From the NCBI RefSeq assembly GCF_003391135.1, contig NZ_CP031455.1:8025501-8089500 (forward strand): a stretch of DNA of 64,000 nucleotides, given 5' to 3'. The DNA comes from Streptoverticillium olivoreticuli subsp. olivoreticuli (GTDB taxonomy: Bacteria; Actinomycetota; Actinomycetes; Streptomycetales; Streptomycetaceae). The notes under the pieces are model-generated. The model searched no databases, was not told where the DNA came from, and worked only from the letters and a program-made list of their open reading frames with translations. This document shows, piece by piece, positions 33,072 to 42,663 of the stretch (the first letter of the stretch is position 1; the number at the start of each line of letters is the position of its first letter). A program made the position numbers and the translations under genes.

Positions 33072-33832
33072 GGCTGCCGCTCCTTCCCCGCCCCGCCCCG
33101 GACGAAGGCGTCCCGGTGCCGGTCCGCGACACCGCTGAGACCGGCCTCGAAGGTGAAGCCCTGTTCGTAGCGGTAGCTGCGGCGGACGTCGACGGGGTCG
33201 ATGCCGTTGATGGCGGCCTTGGCCATGCGCAGCAGGGTGCCGTCCTTGGCGGCGATCTCCCGGGCCAGCTCCATGGCCGCGTCGCGCAGTTCACCGCGCG
33301 GCACGACCCGCCACACGGCGCCGTGCCGGTGCAGCTCCCACGCGGTGACCGTGCGCGAGGTGAAGTACAGCGTGCGCATCAGGTGCTGCGGCACCAGCCG
33401 GGACAGATGGGTCGCCGCGCCGAGCGCGCCCCGGTCCAGCTCGGGCAGGCCGAAGGTCGCGTCGTCGGACGCGACGACCGCGTCGGCGTTGCCGACGAGG
33501 CCGATGCCACCGCCGAGGCAGAAGCCCTGCACGGCGGCCACGACCGGCACCTCGCAGTCGTAGACGGCCGAAAAGGCGGCCGCGCAGCCGTGGTTGGCAC
33601 CGAGCAGGGCCCGGTGGCCTGGGGAGCGCTGGATCTCCTTGAGGTCGACACCGGCGTTGAAGCCGCGCCCGGCGGCGGCAAGGAGGACGCAGTGGACCTC
33701 AGGATCACTGCCCGCCGCACGGACGGCGGCGGCCAGGTCGTACCAGCCGCGCACGGGAAGGGCGTTGACCGGAGGGAAGTCCACGGTGACGACGGCGACG
33801 GCGGTTTCGGGGCGGGAGGTGGAGACACCCAT
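33068..33832 (-). CDS. echA20: Enoyl-CoA hydratase family protein, EchA20-like
   Basis: A 254-residue crotonase: AVAVVTVDFPPVNALPVRGWYDLAAAV, GRGFNAGVDLKEIQRSPG, CEVPVVAAVQGFCLGGGIGLVGNADAVVASDDATFGLPELDRGALGAATHLSRLVP, and a C-terminal YRYEQGFTFEAGLSGVADRHRDAFV. In mycobacteria EchA20 hydrolyses ring D of HIEC-CoA, and its gene precedes ipdA, ipdB and ipdC in exactly this order. The promoter region has the second KstR2-like palindrome. It is the first gene of a four-gene overlapping operon. Confidence 0.87.
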   Translation of the reverse strand: MGVSTSRPETAVAVVTVDFPPVNALPVRGWYDLAAAVRAAGSDPEVHCVLLAAAGRGFNAGVDLKEIQRSPGHRALLGANHGCAAAFSAVYDCEVPVVAAVQGFCLGGGIGLVGNADAVVASDDATFGLPELDRGALGAATHLSRLVPQHLMRTLYFTSRTVTAWELHRHGAVWRVVPRGELRDAAMELAREIAAKDGTLLRMAKAAINGIDPVDVRRSYRYEQGFTFEAGLSGVADRHRDAFVRGGAGKERQP

Positions 33833-33850
33833 CAGAGGATCAGCTACCTT

Positions 33851-33870
33851 TCCACCAAACGTTTGTTAGG
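33851..33870. promoter_or_regulatory. KstR2-like operator in divergent promoter (site 2)
   Basis: TCCACCAAACGTTTGTTAGG. Its core CAAACGTTTG is a perfect 10-bp palindrome, and ACCAAACGTTTGTT fits AnCAAGnnCTTGnT with two symmetrical changes. It lies between echA20 (left) and the first of two SDR genes (right). Finding the same motif in both divergent gaps of the cluster supports one shared regulator. Confidence 0.75.
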
Positions 33871-33911
33871 TGTGAAGGTAGCAGCGGGCAAGCCATCGCG
33901 GGAGGTGCGAA

Positions 33912-34688
33912 ATGGGCGGCACCGACGGGGCGGGCGACCGGGTCGTGGTCGTCACCGGCGGGACGCGCGGCGTCGGAGCGGGCATCGCGCGGGCGTTCCT
34001 GGACACCGGCGCGCGCGTGGTCGTCTGCGCCCGCAGGCCCCCGGACCGACCGGTCGCCACCGACCGGGGGAGCGCCCGCTTCCTGCCGGTGGACCTCCGG
34101 GACACGCAAGGGGTACAGGCCTTCTTCACCCAGGTCGGCGATGCGTACGGCCGACTGGACGTGCTGGTCAACAACGCCGGGGGCACACCCTTCCAGGGCC
34201 TCGGCGAAGGAGCCGACGAACGTCACGCGCGCATCATCGGCCTCAACCTCACCGCGCCGCTGACCGCGTCGCTCGCCGCGTACCGCATCATGCGCCGCCA
34301 GGCGGAGGGCGGCTGCGTCCTCATGACCGGCAGCGTGAGCGGCACCCGCCCCTCACCCGGCACCGCCGCCTACGGCGCGGCCAAGGCGGGGCTGGAGAAC
34401 CTCGCCCGCACCATGGCCGTCGAATGGGCGCCCGCGATCAGGGTCAACACCCTCGTCCTCGGCATGGTCCGCACCGCGGCCGCCCGCCTCCACTACGGCG
34501 ACGAGGCCGGCGTCGCCGCCGTCGCCAGGACCGTGCCCGCCGGACGCCTCGCCGAGCCGGACGAGATCGGCGCCGCGGCCGTGTTCCTCGCCTCCGCCGA
34601 CGCCGCCTACATCACGGGCGCGAGCCTGCTCGTCCACGGCGGCGGCGAACGCCCCGCCTTCCTCGACGGAGCCACGAGATGTCCCTGA
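33912..34688 (+). CDS. SDR family oxidoreductase (steroid cluster)
   Basis: A 258-residue SDR: VVVVTGGTRGVGAGIARAFLDTGARVVVCARRPP (cofactor loop with basic residues favouring NADP), VLVNNAGG, catalytic Ser in VLMTGSVSGTR, YxxxK in AAYGAAKAGLENLARTMAVEWA, and AAYITGASLLVHGGGERP. GGGAGG precedes the ATG at good spacing. Mycobacterial KstR2 regulons carry two divergent SDR genes at the same place (the Rv3548c/Rv3549c pair), of undecided role. The stop overlaps the next gene by 10 bp. Confidence 0.86.
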   Translation: MGGTDGAGDRVVVVTGGTRGVGAGIARAFLDTGARVVVCARRPPDRPVATDRGSARFLPVDLRDTQGVQAFFTQVGDAYGRLDVLVNNAGGTPFQGLGEGADERHARIIGLNLTAPLTASLAAYRIMRRQAEGGCVLMTGSVSGTRPSPGTAAYGAAKAGLENLARTMAVEWAPAIRVNTLVLGMVRTAAARLHYGDEAGVAAVARTVPAGRLAEPDEIGAAAVFLASADAAYITGASLLVHGGGERPAFLDGATRCP

Positions 34689-35599
34689 ACCCCACCGGAA
34701 TCTGCGCGGGCCGCGTCGCCGTCGTCACCGGCGCGGGCCGCGGCCTCGGGCGCGCGCACGCCCTCGCCCTCGCAGCGGAAGGCGCCCAGGTCGTCGTCAA
34801 CGACCTGGGCGTGGGCCGGGGCGGCGAGGGCGGCTCGGCGGACCCGGCACGGCACGTCGCCGACGAGATCACCGCCCTCGGCGGCGAAGCGGTCGCGCAC
34901 CACGGCGACATCGCCACCGACGAAGGCGCCGCGTCCCTCGTCGCGACCGCCCTGGACACTTACGGACGGCTCGACGCGCTCGTCAACAACGCCGGATTCC
35001 TGCGCGACCGCATGCTCGTCAACCTCGGCGAGGACGACTGGGACGCGGTGGTGCGCGTCCACCTCAAGGGCCACTTCCTGCCGCTCCGGCACGCCGCCGC
35101 GCACTGGCGCGCCGAGACGAAGTCCGGCCGCCAGCCGGAGGCGAGGGTCGTCAACACCACCTCCGGGGCCGGGCTGCTCGGCAGCGTGGGCCAGGCCAAC
35201 TACGCGGCCGCGAAGGCCGGGATCGTCGCCCTCACCCTCGTCGCGGCGGCCGAACTCGCCAGGTACGGCGTCCAGGCCAATGCGGTGGCGCCCGCGGCGC
35301 GCACACGGATGACCGAGAGCGTGTTCGCGGAGTCGATGGCCGCGCCGCCGACCGGCTTCGATGCGATGGCTCCGGAGAACGTCTCCCCGTTGGTGGTATG
35401 GCTGGCATCCCCGGCCTCTGCGGGGGTCACGGGACGGGTCCTCGAAGCGGAAGGCGGCCGCATCACGGTGATGGAGGGCTGGCGACCGGGGCCTACGACC
35501 GACAAGGGCGCGCTGTGGTCCCCGTGGGAGGCGGGGGAGACGGTGCGAGCTTTGCTGGCGGATGCGAGCCCGCCGGGGCCGGTGTGCGGAGCGGGCTGA
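34679..35599 (+). CDS. SDR family oxidoreductase (steroid cluster, longer type)
   Basis: A 306-residue SDR of the longer MFE-2/FabG-like type: GRVAVVTGAGRGLGRAHALALAAEGAQVVVNDLGVGRGGEGGSADPARHVADEI, NNAGFLRDRMLVNLGEDDWDAVVRVHLKGHF, catalytic Ser in VVNTTSGAGLLG, YxxxK in ANYAAAKAGIV. The VVNDLG acidic residue indicates NAD use. The C-terminal 45 residues extend beyond the fold (VMEGWRPGPTTDKGALWSP), as in hydroxyacyl-CoA dehydrogenases of this group. Its start lies inside the end of the preceding SDR gene. It is the last gene of the cluster. Confidence 0.86.
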   Translation: MSLNPTGICAGRVAVVTGAGRGLGRAHALALAAEGAQVVVNDLGVGRGGEGGSADPARHVADEITALGGEAVAHHGDIATDEGAASLVATALDTYGRLDALVNNAGFLRDRMLVNLGEDDWDAVVRVHLKGHFLPLRHAAAHWRAETKSGRQPEARVVNTTSGAGLLGSVGQANYAAAKAGIVALTLVAAAELARYGVQANAVAPAARTRMTESVFAESMAAPPTGFDAMAPENVSPLVVWLASPASAGVTGRVLEAEGGRITVMEGWRPGPTTDKGALWSPWEAGETVRALLADASPPGPVCGAG

Positions 35600-35604
35600 T
35601 TTTT

Positions 35605-35740
35605 CCCCAGCCCCGCCCCTTCCCGGCTGTGTCGATTTGCGGCTCCGCCGCGTGGGGGCCCCGCCGCGTGGGGGCTTCGCCCCAGACCCCGGGGTGCGCA
35701 AATTCAGCCCGTCCGGCGATTGAGGACGCGGCCGCAGGCC
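35605..35740. repeat. Intergenic palindrome family, partial copy B
   Basis: The 21-bp left outer arm (35605-35625) is identical to copy A, followed by a diverged middle (GCGGCTCCGCCGCGTGGGGG, partly duplicated) and one inner arm (CAGCCCGTCCGGCGATTGAGG), but no right outer arm. It starts six bases after the stop of the last steroid gene, consistent with a terminator. Confidence 0.7.
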
Positions 35741-35801
35741 GCTCCCGCCGCAGGCGGCAACCGGCCGCACCCGTGTCATTGCCTGCGCATAGCATCGGGG
35801 C

Positions 35802-38506
<2,705 letters not shown>

Positions 38507-38510
<4 letters not shown>

Positions 38511-39391
38511 GCACGGCGACGGATACGGCGGGCGCCGCGGGCATCGCCCCGGAGGCCGCGCCCGGCTATCGCGCGCGGCACACGCTGCCGCTGCGGGTGG
38601 AGGCGATGCGGCAGTTGCGGCGGCGGCGCACGCTGGTGGTCGGGGCGGTCCTGGCCGTGCTGCCGTTCGTCCTGATCGCGGCCTTCGCGATCGGCGGACA
38701 GCCGAGCGGCCGGGACGGCCGGGTGACGCTGATCGACACCGCCACCTCATCCGGCGTCAATTTCGCCGCCACGTGCCTGTTCGTGTCGGCGGGCTTCCTG
38801 CTGGTGGTGCCCGTGGCGCTGTTCTGCGGTGACGCGGTGGCGTCCGAGGCGAGCTGGTCGTCGCTGCGCTATCTGCTGGCGGCGCCGGTACCGCGGGCCC
38901 GGCTGCTGCTGAGCAAGCTGGCCGTGGCGCTGGGGTTCAGCGCGGCCGCGATGGTGCTGCTGCCGGTGGTGGCACTGGCCGCGGGCACGGCGGCGTACGG
39001 CTGGGGGGCGCTCCAGATCCCCACCGGCGGCGCGCTGCCCGCCGGCACGGCGGTGGAGCGGCTCGCGATCGTCGTCGCGTACATCTTCGTCGGCCAGCTG
39101 GTGACGGCCGGTCTCGCGTTCTGGCTGTCGACCGTCACGGACGTACCGCTGGGCGCGGTGGGCGGCGCGGTGGGTCTGACCATCGTGGGCAACGTCCTGG
39201 ACGCGGTGACGGCGCTCGGGCACTGGCGCGATTTCCTGCCCGCGCACTGGCAGTTCGCGTGGGCGGACGCGCTTCAGCCGCGCTTGGAATGGGCGGGCAT
39301 GGTGAAGGGCACGGCGGTGTCGGTGGCGTACGCACTGGTGCTCTTCGCTTGCGCGTTCCGCCATTTCCGGGGCAAGGACGTGGTGTCGTAG
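38507..39391 (+). CDS. ABC transporter permease (ABC-2 type)
   Basis: A 294-residue membrane protein with about six helices: LVVGAVLAVLPFVLIAAFAIGG, an FAATCLFVSAGFLLVVPVALFCGD segment, LAVALGFSAAAMVLLPVVALAAG, LAIVVAYIFVGQLVTAGLAFWL, GAVGGAVGLTIVGNVLDAV and GTAVSVAYALVLFACAF. The motif GDAVASEASWSSLRYLLAAPVPRARLLLSKL is typical of ABC-2 permeases of the NatB/bacitracin-export type. Its ATG overlaps the stop of the hydrolase-ATPase fusion (ATGA), so the two form one transporter. The substrate is unknown. Confidence 0.88.
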
Positions 39392-39426
39392 CGGCGGGGT
39401 ACGCCGCGCCTGCGGCGGGCTTTGTT

Positions 39427-39545
39427 CCCCAGCCCCGCCCCTTCCCGGCTGCATCCGATATGCGGCTCCGCCGCGTGAGGGGGCTCCGCCCCCAGACCCC
39501 CGGGGTGCGCAATCCAGCTCGTGGGGGCACCTCCCAGCGGTAGCT
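39427..39545. repeat. Intergenic palindrome family, partial copy C
   Basis: The identical 21-bp left outer arm (39427-39447) is followed by GCGGCTCCGCCGCGTGAGGG and CTCCGCCCCCAGACCCCCGGGG, then decays. As in copy B the right outer arm is missing. It starts 35 bp after the stop of the permease gene, at the border of the lower-GC patch. Confidence 0.65.
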
Positions 39546-39662
39546 GGAACGGTACACCCCTTGGGATACACAAGGACACGTGTTCGCCTTCCCTCCGGGA
39601 AGCCTGGCCTGCATCGGGAAGGGTGCCCGGACGAGGCAGCGAAGGGCCTAGGCTCCAGTGCC

Positions 39663-40064
39663 ATGGCTGAGGCTTACGTCACCGGCGATGAGCACCCGGC
39701 ATGCGGGATCTGTCCGTCGCGCCGCTTCCCTCTCGGGGCCTTCGATGTGGTCGAGCGTCCTTCGCGCGACTGCCCGTTCAATCCCGCTGACGGACACCGG
39801 TACACCCCTGATGGCGTACCGGTGTGCGTGCACCCGGACAAGGTGGGCGTCCCGGCGGGGAGATACAAGACCGATGGTTTGCCCCTGGCCACGAAGCTCG
39901 CGTTGCCCGACGACGTTGCCGAACTCGATTCGTACCTACGCGGCGTGATGCACAGCGCAGCGCCGGGAGTGCTCGAATTGCTGATCGAGCAAGCCGTCAC
40001 CGAGATTCCCTGTACCTTCCCGGGAGTAGACGTCATCACGACGCTGCGCCGCGCTCTCGGCTAG
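39663..40064 (+). CDS. Hypothetical protein
   Basis: A 133-residue protein, not recognised. The N-terminal half has cysteines spaced as ACGICPSRR..DCPFN..VCVHPD, which could form a small zinc site. The C-terminal half is helical (LALPDDVAELDSYLRGVMHSAAPGVLELLIEQAVTEI). Base composition is lower in G+C than the flanks. Its 3' end overlaps the convergent gene by four bases. It belongs to a patch of small unknown genes around an XRE regulator. Confidence 0.5.
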   Translation: MAEAYVTGDEHPACGICPSRRFPLGAFDVVERPSRDCPFNPADGHRYTPDGVPVCVHPDKVGVPAGRYKTDGLPLATKLALPDDVAELDSYLRGVMHSAAPGVLELLIEQAVTEIPCTFPGVDVITTLRRALG

Positions 40065-40645
40065 CTTGCCGTGGCGGAGCCGGGGGCGAACCTGCGTCCG
40101 CCTTCGAAGATGCCCAGCGGCTCGTACTTCTTGATGGCAGCCGCGCGCCGCTTCTCAGTCTCGTCCTTGCCGATCCAGAACCGTTCGTTCACCGGCCCCC
40201 ACGCGGCCCGGTAGACCTGGTGCGTGTAGTCACCGTGATCCCAGCCGCCGATTTCCTCGCGGTCTGTGGCGTGGACGAACTTGACCCCGGTGCGCTCCTG
40301 CACACGGCTCAGCACGGTGAACTGAGCAGCAAGGGCGTGGATCATCTCATCCACGGGGACCGAGACGGGAACCTCTGCCGCGTACTCGTCGCCGTCCGTC
40401 ATCTCGTAGACGGCCGACTTGATCGCCATCGCCCGAAGGGCTTCCGGAAACAGTGGAACAGTGTCCTTCTCGACGTCGAACCCGTCGACGAGCGCATACC
40501 CCGTGAAGCTCTGCCAGTCCTTGTCGTACTTGGCGCACCCGGTGCGCAGACGCTCGAACTCCGGGTCGGCCTCAATTGCCGACAGGATCTCTCGTGCCCG
40601 CTCGGACACCCTCTCAGGAGCGGGACGAGCAAGGGATGTGTTCAC
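40061..40645 (-). CDS. Hypothetical protein
   Basis: A 194-residue protein, not recognised. It is mostly alpha/beta and polar: VSERAREILSAIEADPEFERLR, YDKDWQSFTGYALVDGFDVEKDTVPLFPEALRAMAIKSAVYEM, EMIHALAAQFTVLSRVQERTGVKFVHATDRE and WDHGDYTHQVYRAAWGPVNERFW. No signal peptide or membrane segment. The GTG start is chosen for a GGAGAG site about ten bases upstream. It is probably cotranscribed with the two small genes behind it on the minus strand. Lower G+C and no known family suggest an accessory gene. Confidence 0.6.
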   Translation of the reverse strand: MNTSLARPAPERVSERAREILSAIEADPEFERLRTGCAKYDKDWQSFTGYALVDGFDVEKDTVPLFPEALRAMAIKSAVYEMTDGDEYAAEVPVSVPVDEMIHALAAQFTVLSRVQERTGVKFVHATDREEIGGWDHGDYTHQVYRAAWGPVNERFWIGKDETEKRRAAAIKKYEPLGIFEGGRRFAPGSATAS

Positions 40646-40760
40646 CGCTGCACTCTCCTTTTCAGTTGCGCGTATTTGTCGCCCCGCCCTTCGAGGCGGG
40701 GGGCTCATCGGTGGTACGGGTCGCTGATGGGACCGACCCATCGGTGGATCGCGCGTCGGA

Positions 40761-41000
40761 TCACGACTGCCTCATCCACGCGCGCCAACCACGCTTGACG
40801 ATCTCCGTGCAGGAGTTGTGCGAAGGGTTGGTCTTGACGTGCTCCAAGATCCACAACGTTCCGTCTTCCGGGTCGGTGCTCCGCGCAGAACCCTCGCCGC
40901 AGACATCGCACTCTCGGGCGTAGGTACGCGGCTTGGCGTCCGGCTCGTCGTCGGGCTGCACGGTCCAGTCCATCCGTCGCACTACGGCGCGTGTGCTCAT
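40761..41000 (-). CDS. Small DUF7848-like protein
   Basis: A 79-residue protein: STRAVVRRMDWTVQPDDEPD, then YARECDVCGEGSARSTDPED and WILEHVKTNPSHNSCTEIVKRGWRAW. The pattern (basic beta start, acidic middle, Cys pairs, helix with a conserved His) recalls the small DUF7848 proteins often found beside Streptomyces XRE regulators; this is recalled, not tested. The ATG overlaps the stop of a possible 38-residue reading frame upstream. Confidence 0.55.
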   Translation of the reverse strand: MSTRAVVRRMDWTVQPDDEPDAKPRTYARECDVCGEGSARSTDPEDGTLWILEHVKTNPSHNSCTEIVKRGWRAWMRQS

Positions 41001-41113
41001 AGAGGCTTGTTCCCTTCGGCCGTTGCCCCCGTCGATGGACACAGGTGTACCGACGCGCCCAGTGCATGCGCGGCGACCGTCAAGGCGTCATACCGGCGTC
41101 GTTCATCGGTCAA
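40997..41113 (-). CDS. Possible 38-residue coupled leader ORF
   Basis: A TTG-started frame reading LTDERRRYDALTVAAHALGA, then SVHLCPSTGATAEGNKPL, whose stop overlaps the ATG of the DUF7848-like gene (ATGA). It lies in the divergent gap before the XRE gene. There is no Shine-Dalgarno, and the only longer in-frame start lies inside the XRE gene. Included as a weak candidate. Confidence 0.2.
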   Translation of the reverse strand: MTDERRRYDALTVAAHALGASVHLCPSTGATAEGNKPL

Positions 41114-41155
41114 AACCCGTGACCAACTGTCGCCCGGCGTCCTACTGTCGAAGGC

Positions 41156-41941
41156 GTGGCCGTACCCAACACGATCCTTCGTGCCGTCCGAATCAGCCTG
41201 CGCATGTCGCAAGATGATCTAGCCCTGGCCATACGGCAGGCAGGGAAGGAAACGGGTGAACCGAACGACTGCGCCAAACGCAACGTCCAGCGATGGGAGT
41301 CCGGGAAGGTACTCAACCCCCGGCCCGTCTACGCCAGGGCCTTGGAACGCGTAACAGGACTACCGATCGAGGCTTTAGGGTTCGCCCCATCAGTACCGAA
41401 TGCGCGAGCGGCGAATGCAGCCGGGCCGAACGATCATGAATCAGAACAGCGAGAGGCGGCAAAGAAACGAGCCGCAACAGCCCCAGGAGGTACCACCCCC
41501 ATGACCAAGCGCAACGATCACGGCACCCTGTCCGGCATCTGGCTGTCCCGATACGAATACCATTCGTCAGGGCGGGAGACCGACTTCACCGGCGAGCACT
41601 ACGTAGTAGTGCTCCAGCACGGCAACAAGCTGACCGTCCGCTCACTGCCGGAGGGTTCCTCAAACCCGAACTCCCCGCTGACGCTCGATCTGACCGTTGA
41701 GGGAAACGTGGTCACGGGTACATGGCGTGAGGAAACGGCGCGGGATGGCTACTACGCCGGAGCCGTCTACCACGGGGCGATTCAGCTCCTTGTCGAACCC
41801 ACGGGCCGGAAAATGATCGGCAAGTGGGTCGGGTTCGGCAAGGATTTCGATGTGAACACTGGCCCGTGGGAACTGAGCTTTAAAGATGCGTCGACTTCGA
41901 AGCCCACAATGGCCGAGTACAACCGGTCGCCGAGGGGCTGA
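41156..41941 (+). CDS. XRE-family regulator with C-terminal beta-rich domain
   Basis: A 261-residue protein. An N-terminal helix-turn-helix (ISLRMSQDDLALAIRQAGKE..AKRNVQRWESGKV..RPVYARALERVTGLP, residues 12-72) is joined by an Ala/Lys linker to a beta-rich domain from about residue 118: LSGIWLSRYEYHSSGRETDF, HYVVVLQHGNKLTVRSLPEG, VEGNVVTGTWREETARDGYY, IQLLVEPTGRKMIGKWVGFGKDFDVNTGPWEL. That domain looks like a calycin- or sensor-type sheet and may bind a ligand. A TACTGT box ends nine bases before the GTG, so the message may be leaderless. Lower G+C than the surroundings. Confidence 0.75.
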   Translation: MAVPNTILRAVRISLRMSQDDLALAIRQAGKETGEPNDCAKRNVQRWESGKVLNPRPVYARALERVTGLPIEALGFAPSVPNARAANAAGPNDHESEQREAAKKRAATAPGGTTPMTKRNDHGTLSGIWLSRYEYHSSGRETDFTGEHYVVVLQHGNKLTVRSLPEGSSNPNSPLTLDLTVEGNVVTGTWREETARDGYYAGAVYHGAIQLLVEPTGRKMIGKWVGFGKDFDVNTGPWELSFKDASTSKPTMAEYNRSPRG

Positions 41942-42017
41942 CCCCAGTGCCGATCTGCGCTGTAAACGCAGACAGCCCCCGACGACCAACCAGCGCGGGC
42001 AGTCATCGGGGGCGGGG

Positions 42018-42242
42018 TCAGAAGTGCTCCGGGCAGGCGCAGACGACGCCCAGGGCTGCCGGATCGGGGCTGGTGCCGGCTTCGGCTTGGAATAGCTTCT
42101 TGAAGAGTGGCCAAGCCGGGTGAGCGCCGATCTTGCGCGCCTCATCGTTGGCCAACAGGCAGGCCAGTTCGCAGAGTTCGGCACTCAGCGGCGGCAAGCC
42201 GTCAGCCCAGCGGCGTTGGCGGTCATGCAGCGACTCAGACAC
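42018..42242 (-). CDS. Small hypothetical protein
   Basis: A 74-residue protein, not recognised: SESLHDRQRRWADGLPPLSA, then ELCELACLLANDEARKIGAH, ending FQAEAGTSPDPAALGVVCACPEHF. It is largely helical with a Cys-containing tail. The GTG is preferred over an upstream extension because GGAG lies about eight bases before it. It is convergent with the XRE gene and may follow the recombinase-like fragment upstream on the same strand. Confidence 0.45.
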   Translation of the reverse strand: MSESLHDRQRRWADGLPPLSAELCELACLLANDEARKIGAHPAWPLFKKLFQAEAGTSPDPAALGVVCACPEHF

Positions 42243-42306
42243 GGCGGCTCTCCAAGGCGCTTGTACGTCGCCGTGTCGATCACCTTGGGTCCGAACTGGA
42301 CGGGGG

Positions 42307-42486
42307 TCACGGAGCGGACCCGCCGGACACGCCATCGTCTACGTAGGCGTTCGCCTCAGCGGCGGCGATCGTCTCGGCGCCGAAGCCCAGCGCCTCAGCC
42401 TTGAGGCGGCAGGCGCGGAGCTGTACATCCAGCGACGACGACTCGTCGGACGAGCGGGACGAAGTGGTCACACGGGCTGTGGACAT
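42307..42486 (-). pseudogene. Possible remnant of a serine recombinase N-terminus
   Basis: A 59-codon frame: MSTARVTTSSRSSDESSSLD, then VQLRACRLKAEALGFGAETI, then AAAEANAYVDDGVSGGSAP and a stop. The order ARV-(S/T)-T, SLD-x-Q, helix, and YVDDGVSGG is that of large serine recombinases, which normally continue for 400 or more residues. The usual catalytic serine position holds Thr. It looks like a truncated, inactive integrase start, but it could be a short unrelated gene. Its presence in the lower-GC patch supports an old mobile element. Confidence 0.35.
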
Positions 42487-42569
42487 CGGCGAATTCCCCA
42501 GGGATCTGCCCCCGGACAGCCCCGGCGATGTGACGCCGGTTGTGTCCTAGGAGGTGAACAGTTCCCTGG

Positions 42570-42656
42570 GGGAGCTTGAGGACAGCGCGCGAAGCGTGCT
42601 TCGGGGTCTGGGGCGGAGCCGAGCATCAGATGCTGAGGGAAGGGGCGGGGCTGGGG
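42570..42656. repeat. Intergenic palindrome family, partial copy D (right half)
   Basis: GCTTGAGGACAGCGCGCGAAGC, in part, is followed by the right outer arm (42637-42656), identical to copies A and E. It lies seven bases beyond the stop of the GH38 gene on the minus strand and so can end that operon's transcript. Confidence 0.6.
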
Positions 42657-42663
42657 AAAAAGA

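Noticed and set aside
42185..42310. 41-residue frame coupled by GTGA to the recombinase-like fragment
   Set aside because: It overlaps the better supported small gene at 42018-42242 by 58 bp and matches nothing known; recorded only as a possibility.
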